Positions 27,264-37,051 of a stretch of DNA of 64,000 nucleotides are shown here, one piece after another (position 1 is the first letter of the stretch; every line of letters starts with the position of its first letter). A program made the position numbers and the translations under genes. The stretch covers positions 87,492-151,491 of the forward strand of contig NZ_JAAOIX010000013.1 of NCBI RefSeq assembly GCF_011440395.1, given 5' to 3'. The stretch is from Pseudomaricurvus alcaniphilus. Lineage in GTDB: Bacteria > Pseudomonadota > Gammaproteobacteria > Pseudomonadales > Cellvibrionaceae. The notes beneath the pieces were generated by a model. That model did no database searches, was not told the origin of the DNA, and saw nothing but the letters and a program-made list of their open reading frames with translations.

Positions 27264-29543
27264 ATGCCAAATTACCGAACTGCCATCGGCTCAGCCTGCG
27301 TCGCCATGTTTTTATTATTGCTCGGCTGCGAACCCCGCGCGCCAGCCACCGCCGGCCTCGAGGCGGTCTATGACAGCAGTCGCTTTCGCCTGCAAGTGAG
27401 TCAGCAACGGCTCGAAGTGTACGACCGCAATGTACAGCGCACCGTGTTCAGCGCCGCGGCCGAAGACCTGATCAGCGCACACCGGGCCGACGTGCAGCTG
27501 ACGGAATCCCACGGCTATTACAGTCGGGTCGAATCCCCGGGTCACAGCTGCGGGCAGGCGAAGATTGAACGGGCCGACCCCTACAGCGAGTACTTCCTGC
27601 TCAGCGGCAGCTTCCAGAGCCCCGGCTGCGACCTGAAGTTCTACCTGCGTGTTGCCGTTACCGACCAAGCCATGTTTATTTCCGCCTACACCTCCGACGA
27701 AAATTACAACCAGCTGAGCTTTGGCTTTGACAGCGTCGCCGACGAGACGGTGATGGGCTTCGGCAGCCAGGTCAGTCAACTCAACTTCAAGCAACTGGAA
27801 GTACCGATCTGGGTGCAGCGGCAGGGAATTGGCCGGGGCGCGCAACCCCTGTCGACCATGATCAATGCCAATAGCCCGGGCGCGGCTGGCGACCCCTTGA
27901 GCAGCGCCTATCCGGTGCCCTACTTTCTCAGCGACCAGCAGTACGCCGTACTGCTGGAAAATACCGAGTATTCACGCTTTGATTTTCGCCAATCCCGACG
28001 CACCTATATCCACGTGCAGAGCGCCGCCCTGAAGCTGCAATTCTTCAGCTGTTCAAGCTTGCTCGATTGTGTCGGCCAGCTGGGCGAGATGAGCGGCCGC
28101 ATGCAACCTCTGCCCGACTGGGTCCACAGCGGTGCCATTATCGGCCTGCACGGCAACAGCGAAAAGGCACTCAGCCACTATCAAACCCTGCACAGCCAGG
28201 GCATCCCCATCAGCGCCCTGCTGCTGCAAGACCGGGCCGCGAACGAGGACAGCAACGAAAGTGCCTTCCTGCCGCCCTGGAGCGGCCGGGGCGAGCCCAA
28301 CCCCGAGCCCTGGCGGCAGCAATTGTTGGCGGCGGCGAGCCAGGACAACATCAGGTTACTGGGTTACGTCCATCCCTATGTAATTGACCCCGGCAGCGCC
28401 CCCGACGCCGCTGGCTTCCTGCTGCGGCGCCAAAATGGCGAACTCTACCAGAACCCGGCCACCGGCCGCGCAGGGCTGGTTGACCTCAGCAACCCGCAGG
28501 CCTACAACTGGCTGAAAGCGGAGCTCAAGGCGTTGATTACAGAGCAGCAATGGAGTGGCTGGGTGGCGGATTTTGGCGAGTACTTGCCTGTCGATGCAGA
28601 ACTGTACGAAGGCCTTGCGGCCGACAGTTACCACAATCTTTTCCCGCAGCAATGGGCCAGGCTCAACGCCGAACTGCTGGCTGAACTGGACAGCACCGGG
28701 CAAGCGGTTTTCCTGATGCGCAGCGGCTTTACCCAGAGCCCCACTTTCACGCCCCTGTTCTGGCTCGGCAACCAAACCACCAGTTGGGACGCCAGCGACG
28801 GCTTGCAAAGCGTTGCCATCGGCCTGATCAACAGTGGCCTCAGCGGACAGACCTTAAACCATGCCGATATCGGCGGCACCACATCGTTGCGCCGCCCGGT
28901 GCCGACCATGACCGGTTTGCTGCTGCCAACGCAGCTGTCGTTCAAGGAAAATAGCGAAGGGAGCGCACTGCAATCCCACTTTGCCCTGCATCGACACCCA
29001 AACCTGCTCAAGCGCTGGATTGAACTGAGTGCTTTTACCCCGGTCTTTCGCAGCAGCGAGGGGCTCGCACCCGAGCTGAACGCCCAGGTCTACGACGCCG
29101 ATGTGCTGCCCCATTTCAGTCGCTTTGCCAGGCTGTTTGCGGCACTGGCACCCTACCGCAGGGAGCTGATGGAAGATGCCCGCGAGCGCGGCTGGCCGCT
29201 GATACGGCACCCCCTGCTGCACTTCCCGGACAACCGCCATTTCCGCAATATGGCCGCGGACCAGGTGCAGTTTATGCTCGGCGATAGCGTTATGGTTGCC
29301 CCCATGCTGACCCCGCGCAACGAAAAGACCTCCCGGGTGGTGCACTTGCCCGCAGGAGAATGGCTGGAGTTGTGGAGCCAGGATCTGCTGAGCGTACCCG
29401 CCGAAGGGATACGCTTGAAAGTCTCGCCCAAGATGGGCGAGCCGCCGGTCTATCTGCTCGACACGGCCAATACCCGCAACCTGATTTTACCGGCGCTGCG
29501 CAGCGCCGGGGTCATCGCCGACCCGGCCGACAACGCAGAGTAA
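27264..29543 (+). CDS. GH31-family lipoprotein with Asn at the acid/base position
   Basis: A 759-residue glycoside hydrolase family 31 protein. The chosen ATG gives a lipoprotein signal with lipobox LLLLGC; an upstream in-frame ATG at 27219 adds 15 residues. The expected nucleophile is Asp436 in GWVADFGEYLP, the motif found in E. coli YihQ. The acid/base Asp, which in YihQ lies 67 residues further on in a W-x-G-D-Q context, corresponds here to Asn503 in WLGNQTTSWD (codon AAC). HADIGGTTSLRRP follows as in the family. The Arg/Trp residues that bind the sulfonate of sulfoquinovose are not obvious, so substrate is uncertain. Either the enzyme is inactive or modified in mechanism. It is alone on its strand. 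Confidence 0.85.
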   Translation: MPNYRTAIGSACVAMFLLLLGCEPRAPATAGLEAVYDSSRFRLQVSQQRLEVYDRNVQRTVFSAAAEDLISAHRADVQLTESHGYYSRVESPGHSCGQAKIERADPYSEYFLLSGSFQSPGCDLKFYLRVAVTDQAMFISAYTSDENYNQLSFGFDSVADETVMGFGSQVSQLNFKQLEVPIWVQRQGIGRGAQPLSTMINANSPGAAGDPLSSAYPVPYFLSDQQYAVLLENTEYSRFDFRQSRRTYIHVQSAALKLQFFSCSSLLDCVGQLGEMSGRMQPLPDWVHSGAIIGLHGNSEKALSHYQTLHSQGIPISALLLQDRAANEDSNESAFLPPWSGRGEPNPEPWRQQLLAAASQDNIRLLGYVHPYVIDPGSAPDAAGFLLRRQNGELYQNPATGRAGLVDLSNPQAYNWLKAELKALITEQQWSGWVADFGEYLPVDAELYEGLAADSYHNLFPQQWARLNAELLAELDSTGQAVFLMRSGFTQSPTFTPLFWLGNQTTSWDASDGLQSVAIGLINSGLSGQTLNHADIGGTTSLRRPVPTMTGLLLPTQLSFKENSEGSALQSHFALHRHPNLLKRWIELSAFTPVFRSSEGLAPELNAQVYDADVLPHFSRFARLFAALAPYRRELMEDARERGWPLIRHPLLHFPDNRHFRNMAADQVQFMLGDSVMVAPMLTPRNEKTSRVVHLPAGEWLELWSQDLLSVPAEGIRLKVSPKMGEPPVYLLDTANTRNLILPALRSAGVIADPADNAE

Positions 29544-29700
29544 TGCCGCCGGGACCAGGCAGTGCTGCCACACGAGCAGCCCTGCCGCCGCGGTTAATCA
29601 GCCAGTGCACAGCGCGGAACCGGCCGGCCTGGGACGCCCGCATTAGAGGCATTCAGCCAACTGCGCGCACCGGCACAGGGCGTGCGCCAATGAGGTTTAC

Positions 29701-31050
29701 TCAGGCGCCGAGCAGACCGAGCAGCTCGTCGCGCTTGCGCTCCATCAACGGGTAATCACCGCGGGACTCCACGTTCAGGCGCACTACCGGTTCGGTGTTG
29801 GAGCTGCGCAAGTTAAAGCGCCAGTCACCGAAACTCATGCTCAAACCGTCCGTGTAATCCACCTCGGTAGCCAGCTCCTGGTAGTGCTTCTCCACTTTCG
29901 CCATGGCCGCTTTCGGGTCGTCGATTTTATTGTTGATTTCACCGCTACAGGGAAACAGCGCAATGCAATCATCCACCAGCTCGGCCAGGGTTTTACCACT
30001 GCGGCACATCAGTTCAGTGACCAGCAACCAGGGAATCATGCCACTGTCACAATAGGCAAACTCCCTGAAATAGTGGTGCGCGCTCATTTCACCGCCGTAG
30101 ACCGCGTCCTCGAGCCGCATGCGCTCCTTGATAAACGCGTGCCCGGTTTTACTCTGCACCGGCCGGCCGCCCATTTTCTCCACCATCGCCCGGGTGTTCC
30201 AGGTCAGGCGCGGGTCGTGCACTATGGCCTCGCCAGGGTGCTTGAGCAGAAATACTTCTGCCAACAGCCCAACCAGGTAATAGCCCTCGATAAAGCGCCC
30301 GCTGGCGTCGAAGAAAAAGCAGCGATCAAAGTCACCGTCCCAGGCAATCCCCAGGTCGGCCTGGTGTTCGCCAATGGCGGCAGTGGTCGACTCGCGATTT
30401 TCCTCCAGCAGCGGATTGGGCACCCCGTGGGGGAAGTTGCCGTCCGGCTCATGGTGCACCTTGATAAACTCCAGCGGCAGGAAGCGCTCAATGGCGTCGA
30501 TCACCATACCTGCGCCGCCGTTGCCGGCGTTGCAAACCACCCGCAGCGGGCGCAACTGGTCGCGGTCGATATAGGTCAGCAAATGCTCGACATAAGCGGC
30601 CCGGTTATCCAGCTGTTGCAGTGTTCCGCGCTGACCCGGCGGGGCAAAGTCATTGGCTTCGGCCAGCTTCTGGATTTCACGCAGGCCAGTGTCACCGCTG
30701 ATCGGCCGGGAGCCTTCGCGCACCAGCTTCATGCCGTTGTAATCCTTGGGGTTATGACTGGCGGTGACACAGATGCCGCCGTCGACGCCGAGGTGAAAGG
30801 TGGCAAAGTATATTTCCTCGGTGCCCACCTGGCCGATATGGATCACATCGACACCGGCATCCAGCAGCCCTTCTGCCAGCGCATCGGTCAGCTCGGCACT
30901 GGTCAGGCGGATATCGTGCCCCACCACGACCCGGCCGGGCTTGAGATAGGAGGCGTAGGCCCGACCGATGCGATAGGCGATATCGGTGTTCAATTCATCC
31001 GGCAGCCGGCCGCGAATATCGTAGGCCTTAAAACAGGTAAGAGTCGTCAT
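29701..31050 (-). CDS. cpsG: Phosphomannomutase (CpsG/ManB type)
   Basis: Interconverts mannose-6-phosphate and mannose-1-phosphate (possibly glucose phosphates too) for GDP-mannose and surface sugars. The phosphoserine loop is TASHNP, the metal loop DGDFDRCF, the sugar-binding loop GEMSAHHYF and the phosphate-binding loop RSSNTEP. The 449-residue sequence follows the E. coli CpsG type closely along its length (for example [24 protein letters not shown]). It starts 10 bases after galU, forming a two-gene unit for nucleotide-sugar precursors. The 157-base gap downstream to the GH31 gene holds only a small GCGCAC/GTGCGC palindrome. Confidence 0.95.
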   Translation of the reverse strand: MTTLTCFKAYDIRGRLPDELNTDIAYRIGRAYASYLKPGRVVVGHDIRLTSAELTDALAEGLLDAGVDVIHIGQVGTEEIYFATFHLGVDGGICVTASHNPKDYNGMKLVREGSRPISGDTGLREIQKLAEANDFAPPGQRGTLQQLDNRAAYVEHLLTYIDRDQLRPLRVVCNAGNGGAGMVIDAIERFLPLEFIKVHHEPDGNFPHGVPNPLLEENRESTTAAIGEHQADLGIAWDGDFDRCFFFDASGRFIEGYYLVGLLAEVFLLKHPGEAIVHDPRLTWNTRAMVEKMGGRPVQSKTGHAFIKERMRLEDAVYGGEMSAHHYFREFAYCDSGMIPWLLVTELMCRSGKTLAELVDDCIALFPCSGEINNKIDDPKAAMAKVEKHYQELATEVDYTDGLSMSFGDWRFNLRSSNTEPVVRLNVESRGDYPLMERKRDELLGLLGA

Positions 31051-31060
31051 TTATGGGCTC

Positions 31061-31891
31061 TCAAACTGGTTTGTAGATATTTTCGTAAACGAAATTGGTG
31101 GCTTCTACAAAACCTTCAACACTACCGCAGTCAAAGCGGCGGCCGCGAAACTTATAGGCCAGCACACAACCGTTTTTCGCCTGGGTCAGCAGTGCGTCAG
31201 TCAGCTGCACTTCGCCGTTAATCCCGGGCGGTGTATTTTCAATGATGTCGAAGATATCGGGCGTCAGAATATAGCGGCCAATAATGGCCAGGTTACTGGG
31301 CGCCTCTTCCAGGCTGGGCTTTTCCACCATGTCGGACACCTGGAACAAACCCTCCTTGATTTGCTCACCCTTGATCACCCCGAACTTGTGGATCAGCTCA
31401 TCCGGCACCTCCTGAATGGCGACAATACTGCAGCGAAACTGCTTGTAGAGCTTCACCATTTGCGCCAGCACGCCTTCATCGTCTTCCGCCAGGCACAAAT
31501 CATCTGACAGCACCACCCCGAAAGGCTCATCGCCAATCAGGCGCTTGCCGTTGAGAATGGCATCACCCAGGCCTCGCATTTCCACCTGGCGGGTAAAGGA
31601 GAATGCCGCCTTGCTCATGACATCGCGGATAGACTCTAAATACACTTCCTTGCCGGTGCCGGCAATCTGGTGCTCCAGCTCGTAATTCATATCGAAATGA
31701 TCGGCAATGGCGCGTTTGCCACGACCGGTGACCATGCCGATATCGTGCAGGCCGGCTTCGATCGCCTCTTCAACGCCGTACTGGACCAGTGGCTTGTTGA
31801 CGATAGGCAACATTTCCTTCGGCATGGCTTTGGTGGCGGGAAGAAATCGGGTGCCGTAGCCAGCGACCGGGAAAAGACACTTGTTAATCAT
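31061..31891 (-). CDS. galU: UTP-glucose-1-phosphate uridylyltransferase GalU
   Basis: Makes UDP-glucose. The N-terminal nucleotide-binding segment is FPVAGYGTRFLPATKAMPKEMLPI, with the GxGTRxLPxTK motif and the catalytic Lys; PLVQYGVEEAI, VLSDDLCL, the VEKP motif and IGRYILTPDIFDII are also present. It has 276 residues, the usual length. AAGGATG lies 8 bases before the ATG. Divergent from fabA, with 251 bases between. Confidence 0.97.
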   Translation of the reverse strand: MINKCLFPVAGYGTRFLPATKAMPKEMLPIVNKPLVQYGVEEAIEAGLHDIGMVTGRGKRAIADHFDMNYELEHQIAGTGKEVYLESIRDVMSKAAFSFTRQVEMRGLGDAILNGKRLIGDEPFGVVLSDDLCLAEDDEGVLAQMVKLYKQFRCSIVAIQEVPDELIHKFGVIKGEQIKEGLFQVSDMVEKPSLEEAPSNLAIIGRYILTPDIFDIIENTPPGINGEVQLTDALLTQAKNGCVLAYKFRGRRFDCGSVEGFVEATNFVYENIYKPV

Positions 31892-32053
31892 AGATAAATC
31901 ATCCTTATATCAATGTAGGTGTATTCGTGTGCCAGTTAGAACGGCCACTAGGATACTACAAGAACGTTGCAATATGCTGACCAACTATTGGATTTCCGCG
32001 GCTGGAGACAATTTTCGCCCCTTGGTGAATGCCAGCACTGGACAATCTCTATC

Positions 32054-32081
32054 TGGACAAGCAGACTGCAAAAGGTAGAAT
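32054..32081 (+). promoter_or_regulatory. fabA: Possible sigma-70 promoter of fabA-fabB
   Basis: TGGACA and TAGAAT separated by 16 bases, 62 bases before the fabA ATG. Both hexamers match five of six consensus bases. No FabR- or DesT-like palindrome was recognised near it. Confidence 0.5.
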
Positions 32082-32142
32082 GATCACCTTTTATGGCTGC
32101 ACGCGCGCAGCCGCTTACGCACCCACTCAGAGTCCTGATTTT

Positions 32143-32667
32143 ATGGATTTAAGCAACCGAAAGAACGCCTACGATAGAGACGAGCTGCTGGACTGCGGTC
32201 ACGGCCGTATGTTTGGGCCAGGTAACGCCCAACTTCCAACCCCCAATATGCTGATGCTGGATCGTATTAGCAGTATCACCGCCGATGGCGGCGAATACGG
32301 CAAGGGCGAGATTGTTGCAGAACTGGATATTCACCCTGGCCTGTGGTTTTTTGACTGTCACTTCCCCGGCGACCCGGTGATGCCAGGCTGCCTCGGACTG
32401 GACGCCATGTGGCAGCTGGTAGGCTTCTTCCTGGCCTGGAAAGGAAACGAAGGCAAAGGCCGTGCTTTGGGTTGTGGTGAAGTAAAATTCACCGGCCAGA
32501 TTATCCCCAGCGCCAAGCTGGTCACCTATCGCATCACCCTCAAGCGGGTGATAGAACGAAAACTGGTTATGGGCATCGCCGATGGCAGCGTCAGCGTTGA
32601 CGGCAAGGAGATCTACACCGCCAAGGATCTTCGTGTAGGCCTGTTCCAAAGCACGGATAACTTCTAA
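32143..32667 (+). CDS. fabA: 3-hydroxydecanoyl-ACP dehydratase/isomerase FabA
   Basis: Dehydrates 3-hydroxyacyl-ACP and isomerises trans-2- to cis-3-decenoyl-ACP, the branch point to unsaturated fatty acids. The catalytic His73 and Asp87 lie in [32 protein letters not shown] and the closing AKDLRVGLF are family signatures. With the ATG at 32143 it has 174 residues, the standard size; the frame is open further upstream but that stretch contains the promoter. fabB follows after 55 bases. Confidence 0.97.
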   Translation: MDLSNRKNAYDRDELLDCGHGRMFGPGNAQLPTPNMLMLDRISSITADGGEYGKGEIVAELDIHPGLWFFDCHFPGDPVMPGCLGLDAMWQLVGFFLAWKGNEGKGRALGCGEVKFTGQIIPSAKLVTYRITLKRVIERKLVMGIADGSVSVDGKEIYTAKDLRVGLFQSTDNF

Positions 32668-32722
32668 CAAACCTCTAAGCACTCGCACACCGACGGGTGC
32701 TCAGTCACAATCGAGGATGCTT

Positions 32723-33940
32723 ATGAAACGCGTTGTGGTCACCGGCATGGGTATCGTCTCCTGCCTGGGTAACGATATCGAAACCGTTCTGGACGCCCTG
32801 AAAGAAGGTCGTTCAGGCATTAAATTTCAGGAAGAGTACGAGAAGATGGGCTTCCGCAGCCTGGTTGCGGGCAGCATCGACATCGACCTGAAAGAGCATA
32901 TAGATCGCAAAAGCTTGCGCTTTATGGGTGATGCTGCGGCCTTTGCCTATATTTCCATGCAGCAAGCCATCACCGACAGCGGCCTGGCAGAAGACCAGGT
33001 TTCCAACGAGCGCACCGGCATCATCATGGGCTCAGGCGGCGCCTCCTCCAAGAACCTGGTGGAGTCGGCCGACATACTGCGAGAGAAGGGCTTGAAGCGC
33101 GTCGGCCCCTATCGGGTCACGCAGACCATGAGCAGTACCGCTTCCGCCTGTCTGGCAACGCCGTTCAAGATCAAGGGCGTCAACTACACCATCTCTTCCG
33201 CCTGCGCCACCAGCGCCCACTGTGTCGGTAACGCCATGGAGCTGATTCAACTGGGCAAGCAGGATGTGGTCTTTGCCGGCGGCGGCGAAGAAGAACACTG
33301 GACCCTTACCGCCCTGTTCGATGCCATGGGCGCCCTGTCGACCAAATACAATGACACCCCGGACAAGGCCTCCAGGGCCTACGATGCTGACCGTGACGGC
33401 TTTGTCATTGCCGGTGGCGGTGGCTGCCTGGTGTTGGAAGAGCTGGAACACGCCCGCGCCCGCGGTGCGAAAATCTACGCAGAGCTGGTTGGCTACGGCG
33501 CCACATCGGACGGCTACGACATGGTAGCGCCGTCCGGCGAAGGTGCTGCTCGCTGCATGCGCCAGGCACTGAGCACCGTGGAAGGTGATCTGGACTACAT
33601 CAACGCCCACGGCACCAGCACCCCGGTCGGCGACATCGCGGAATTGAAAGCCGTGCGAGAAGTGTTTGGCAGTAAAGTGCCCGCCATCAGCTCCACCAAA
33701 TCACTCACCGGCCACTCCCTGGGTGCCACCGGCGTACAGGAAGCGATTTACAGCCTGCTGATGATGAAGCACAACTTTATTTCGGCTTCCGCCAATATCG
33801 GCACCCTCGACGATGCGGCACAAGACATGAATATCGTCCAGCAGCGCCAGGACAATGTCCAGCTGCAGCGTGTCATGTCCAACAGCTTTGGCTTTGGCGG
33901 CACCAACGCCAGCCTGGTATTCCAGCGCTACCAGGCGTAA
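32723..33940 (+). CDS. fabB: Beta-ketoacyl-ACP synthase I FabB
   Basis: Elongates cis-3-decenoyl-ACP in the unsaturated branch. The catalytic Cys161 is in [11 protein letters not shown], with the two His in [11 protein letters not shown] and [11 protein letters not shown]. It has 405 residues from the ATG at 32723, which is chosen over an ATG six bases upstream because CGAGG lies six bases before it. Paired with fabA as in Pseudomonas and related bacteria. Confidence 0.97.
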   Translation: MKRVVVTGMGIVSCLGNDIETVLDALKEGRSGIKFQEEYEKMGFRSLVAGSIDIDLKEHIDRKSLRFMGDAAAFAYISMQQAITDSGLAEDQVSNERTGIIMGSGGASSKNLVESADILREKGLKRVGPYRVTQTMSSTASACLATPFKIKGVNYTISSACATSAHCVGNAMELIQLGKQDVVFAGGGEEEHWTLTALFDAMGALSTKYNDTPDKASRAYDADRDGFVIAGGGGCLVLEELEHARARGAKIYAELVGYGATSDGYDMVAPSGEGAARCMRQALSTVEGDLDYINAHGTSTPVGDIAELKAVREVFGSKVPAISSTKSLTGHSLGATGVQEAIYSLLMMKHNFISASANIGTLDDAAQDMNIVQQRQDNVQLQRVMSNSFGFGGTNASLVFQRYQA

Positions 33941-33953
33941 ACCCCGCCCTCCA

Positions 33954-33977
33954 GGCCCGGCCACCGACGGCCGGGCC
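33954..33977 (+). terminator. Hairpin after fabB
   Basis: Perfect 9-bp stem GGCCCGGCC/GGCCGGGCC with a 6-base loop, 13 bases after the fabB stop. It lacks a T-run, so it may be a 3'-end stabilising hairpin or an inefficient terminator. Confidence 0.5.
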
Positions 33978-34189
33978 AACCCCACCACTCCAGCAACCCC
34001 TCTCGCTTGCCAGCAGCTCACACTTAGGTATGGATTTGACCCCGCCACAGGTTTTTTTCGGGCCGCAGGTTTGACTTTTCAGCACAAAGACTTGTTGATT
34101 TAACCGCCAAACGGTTACCATAAAGCCACCAACAGGAAACCGGATAACAAGCAACCACTCTTCACAACAAAAAAAGCAAGGATGCGATT

Positions 34190-34858
34190 ATGAGCGAGCC
34201 ACTCACCAGCCTGACTATTTTCTCTCCCGCCAGAAGCATCGAGCACATTGAACTGTGCGCCTACCTGAAAGCCTCACTCGACCTCGAGTGCGAACTCAGC
34301 ACCAAGCCGGACCAGCACGGCGCCAATTATTTATTGATGTTTGATTGCAGCGAGGTATCCGCACCGCGCCTGCACCAGTGGCTGGGTTACCTGCACCAGA
34401 GCCAGCGCGAGCGGAAATGTGTGCTGATTAATGCCGAGCGCCAAAGCCCGCACGAGCAATTGATCAACTGGCCGCAGATACAGGGGATTTTTTATCGCAG
34501 CGACAGCTCCAGCCAGCTGCTTGCCGGCCTGCAAAAGATACTCAACGGCAGTATGTCACTGCCGGAAAACCTCTGCTACGACTTTGTCAGCCGCCGTCGG
34601 CGACCGCCCAGCATCCACATGATCGACCCTGAAACCGCCAAACTGACGCGCCGGGAACTGCAAATCCTCGAGTGCATCTACGCCGGCCACACCAATGCCT
34701 GTATTGCCGACTGGCTGGCACTGAGTGAGCACACCATCAAGAGCCACCTGTACAGCGCCTACCGCAAGCTCGGCATCAATTCGCGCCTGGAAGCCTGCAC
34801 CTGGATGCGGGATTATTATCCGCTGCAAAACACCTCCCTGCATGACAATCCGCGGTAA
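34190..34858 (+). CDS. LuxR-family transcriptional regulator (CsgD-like layout)
   Basis: A 222-residue protein. The C-terminal part (about residues 148-210) is a LuxR-type helix-turn-helix: KLTRRELQILECIYAGHTNACIADWLALSEHTIKSHL with YRKLGINSR. The N-terminal 140 residues look like a degenerate receiver domain: there is no acidic pocket DD pair nor an obvious phosphorylated Asp in a conserved setting, as in CsgD/VpsT-type regulators. It stands alone between fabB and the left MITE. The targets are unknown. About 250 bases upstream hold no gene. Confidence 0.85.
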   Translation: MSEPLTSLTIFSPARSIEHIELCAYLKASLDLECELSTKPDQHGANYLLMFDCSEVSAPRLHQWLGYLHQSQRERKCVLINAERQSPHEQLINWPQIQGIFYRSDSSSQLLAGLQKILNGSMSLPENLCYDFVSRRRRPPSIHMIDPETAKLTRRELQILECIYAGHTNACIADWLALSEHTIKSHLYSAYRKLGINSRLEACTWMRDYYPLQNTSLHDNPR

Positions 34859-34871
34859 AACCCGCCGCGCC

Positions 34872-35036
34872 AGGAGCCTGTCGGACTTAGGTGCCCGTAG
34901 CGAGAGAAAGTCCGATTTGAGTCAATTTTTAACCATTTTTGAGGCGAATAGTGGTTCTATTTAACGAGAAAATGGTTAAAAAATGGCCAAACTCGGCTTT
35001 TTCGCAGCAGGGCAACCCTAAGTCCGACAGGCTCCT
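34872..35036. mobile_element. MITE-like element, copy 1
   Basis: A 165-bp non-coding element with terminal inverted repeats AGGAGCCTGTCGGACTTAGG at the left and the complementary ending CTAAGTCCGACAGGCTCCT at the right. An inner pair of inverted repeats (TTTTTAACCATTTTT and AAATGGTTAAAAA) surrounds the middle. Copy 2 at 37052-37216 is the reverse complement with only two differences that I can see. No transposase is encoded. It lies between the LuxR-type gene and the RmlD-like gene. Confidence 0.92.
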
Positions 35037-35092
35037 AGAGCGCAGCGGTACGCCGCTGCAGCCGGCGCTCCGCTGGGTATTGAGCGTTCAAC

Positions 35093-35983
35093 TCAATCCC
35101 AATTCTCCTTTTGCCGCTCCAGCCAGATGCGAACCAAGTGCGACAGCCCCTGACGCCAGCTCTTGACCTGGTAACCAAAATTATCGCGGCAGCGGCGCAC
35201 CGTCAGCACCGCGCTGTCCGGTTCACCCAACTCCTCCAACTGCTCGACAGAAAGCGCCTCCGCACGCCATTCGCGTTGCAACGCCCCCTTGCGAGCAAGG
35301 ATTTCCGCCACCACCTCAGTTATCTCGGCTGACGAACAGGGGTCGCCTGAGGCCAGGTGAATCGCCCCCCAGTTTTCGGCGCCGCAAAATATTTGCTGCA
35401 CCATGGCGCGCACCACCCGGCCCACCTCCATGGCACTGAGCGGCGCGCCCCGGCGCTGATGGGTCACCACCAGTTCCGGCCCCGGGGTGGTCAAATCCTG
35501 CAGCAGTCGATGAAAAATCGCATTGCCAGTAATGTCGAGCACCCAACTCAGGCGCAGGCAGATATAGTGCTCCAGGCTCGCCGCCAACACCTGCTCCGCG
35601 CGCAAAAATGCCTCGCCCGCCGCGCTTATTGGCTGTGGGGTATCCGCTTCATCGTAGCTGGATTTATTCTCACCACCGAACACCCGATAGCTGGACAATT
35701 GAATCACCGAGCAAGACCCGGCCCTGGCCGCTTCACCCAGGGCCGTTGCCGTCAACACCAATTCCTGCTGCTGCGCCTCAGTAGGTGCCTCGCTCCAGCC
35801 CGCGGTGTTGACCACAATACTGACGTCATTGGTTTGTATAAAGGCGAGCAGCGCCGCCGCATCGGTCCAGTCCAGCGCCGACCTGACCGGCGCCAACACC
35901 GCCAAGGTGGTACTTTCAAAAGCCTGGTAGATGGCCTGACCGAGGGAGGAAACCGCGTCAATTATAAGTACTTTGGTAGCCAC
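35093..35983 (-). CDS. RmlD-like sugar-nucleotide-binding protein with degenerate motifs
   Basis: A 296-residue protein with the overall layout of dTDP-4-dehydrorhamnose reductase: N-terminal Rossmann strand, NTAGWS, QLSSYRVFGG, DEADTPQP and a C-terminal part with GAIHLASGD. However, the GxxGxxG nucleotide loop has become IDAVSSLG, and the YxxxK catalytic pair expected after the TPQP segment reads ISAAGEAFLRAE. Reductase activity is therefore doubtful; it may be a binding or scaffold protein. The start codon is GTG at 35983. The stop is 57 bases from the edge of MITE copy 1. ssb lies upstream on the same strand, separated by a hairpin. Confidence 0.8.
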   Translation of the reverse strand: MATKVLIIDAVSSLGQAIYQAFESTTLAVLAPVRSALDWTDAAALLAFIQTNDVSIVVNTAGWSEAPTEAQQQELVLTATALGEAARAGSCSVIQLSSYRVFGGENKSSYDEADTPQPISAAGEAFLRAEQVLAASLEHYICLRLSWVLDITGNAIFHRLLQDLTTPGPELVVTHQRRGAPLSAMEVGRVVRAMVQQIFCGAENWGAIHLASGDPCSSAEITEVVAEILARKGALQREWRAEALSVEQLEELGEPDSAVLTVRRCRDNFGYQVKSWRQGLSHLVRIWLERQKENWD

Positions 35984-36072
35984 GGTTAAATCTGCAACCT
36001 CTTCAATTCCGCAATCGTTAGTGTCTGAATGATTGTCGCACGCGCGACACTGGTGTCTTTTGGGCCTATTCC

Positions 36073-36126
36073 TTTAAACAAGAAAGCCCCTTAAAACAGG
36101 AAAACCCCTTTAAACAGGAAAGCCCC
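36073..36126. repeat. Three 18-bp tandem units next to the ssb terminator
   Basis: Units TTTAAACAAGAAAGCCCC, TTAAAACAGGAAAACCCC and TTTAAACAGGAAAGCCCC follow one another without gaps. The last forms the left arm of the hairpin at 36117-36154. The 365-base space between the RmlD-like gene and ssb has no gene; the remainder shows nothing recognisable. Confidence 0.88.
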
Positions 36127-36154
36127 TGCAAATTCCCAAATGCAGGGGCTTTCC
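36117..36154 (-). terminator. Hairpin terminator downstream of ssb
   Basis: Fourteen-base perfect stem GGAAAGCCCCTGCA/TGCAGGGGCTTTCC with a 10-base loop. On the ssb transcript the stem is followed by two further copies of the 3' arm (AGGGGTTTTCC, AGGGGCTTTCT), so alternative pairings are possible. The T-run is weak. It lies about 195 bases after the ssb stop. Confidence 0.7.
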
Positions 36155-36348
36155 TGGTTACTGCCCGGCGGTTTAGCCCCTAATTAAGGACTGCCGATTT
36201 TACTTTGTCAATCGCAAACACAAAGCAATTCGTCACCGCTGCGGCAAGTTTGCAAGCACCGGTTTCAGCGCCGCAGCTTTGCCCGAGTCCCGGTTCCGCG
36301 GCGCAAACTCCAGCCCGTGTTGCGAGCACCGGGGTAACCGCCTCGCTT

Positions 36349-36891
36349 TTAGAACGGGATATCGTCATCAAAGCTGTCAAATCCCTGCGGCGGCTGGGCC
36401 GGCGCAGCAGGCGCCGGCGCCGGTGCTTGCGGTGGAGCCTGGCGCGGGGCGCGATTTGGCTGCCCCTGTTGGGGCGGCTGCTGTCCACCGGGCTGCTGTG
36501 CGTTCTGGGCCGGTGCCTGGGGCTGGTAACCGCCGCCGCCCATACCCGCGTCAGCGCGACTATCCAGCATCTGCATTTCACTGGCGATGATATCCGTGGT
36601 ATAGCGGTCACTGCCATCTTGAGCCTGGTATTTGCTCGTGCGCAGCGACCCCTCGATATACACCTTGGAGCCCTTGCGCAGATATTCACCGGCGATTTCC
36701 GCCAGGCGCCCGAAAAACACCACCCGGTGCCATTCGGTGCGCTCCTGGGGCTGGCCGGTCTGCTTGTCTTTCCAGCTCTCCGAGGTGGCGACACTGACAT
36801 TGGCCACCGCGTTGCCGCTCGGCATATACTTGACCTCGGGATCCTGCCCCAGGTTACCGATTAATATTACCTTGTTTACGCCCCGCGCCAT
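36349..36891 (-). CDS. ssb: Single-stranded DNA-binding protein SSB
   Basis: A 180-residue SSB. The OB fold covers about residues 1-110 ([49 protein letters not shown]). A Gly/Gln/Pro/Ala-rich flexible linker leads to the acidic tip DSFDDDIPF, which binds replication and repair proteins. It follows the MFS transporter gene on the same strand, the order I know from Pseudomonas, but the 323-base space between them now contains MITE copy 2. Confidence 0.97.
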   Translation of the reverse strand: MARGVNKVILIGNLGQDPEVKYMPSGNAVANVSVATSESWKDKQTGQPQERTEWHRVVFFGRLAEIAGEYLRKGSKVYIEGSLRTSKYQAQDGSDRYTTDIIASEMQMLDSRADAGMGGGGYQPQAPAQNAQQPGGQQPPQQGQPNRAPRQAPPQAPAPAPAAPAQPPQGFDSFDDDIPF

Positions 36892-37051
36892 GCTTGTATC
36901 TCCCGCAATCTTCTCTACTGCCCGGTTGTTGGCGCGCGCCGCTCGCGCTGCGCCCTGTTACCACCGGGACCTGGTTAACTTTAGCCAGAGGGGAGCTTAC
37001 ACCAGCCACCCACTCACAACCACCCCGAAAAATGTATTAGACCGACTCGCT

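Noticed and set aside
29665..29687. GCGCAC/GTGCGC palindrome between GH31 and cpsG genes as a terminator
   Set aside because: Stem is short, loop long and no T-run on either strand.
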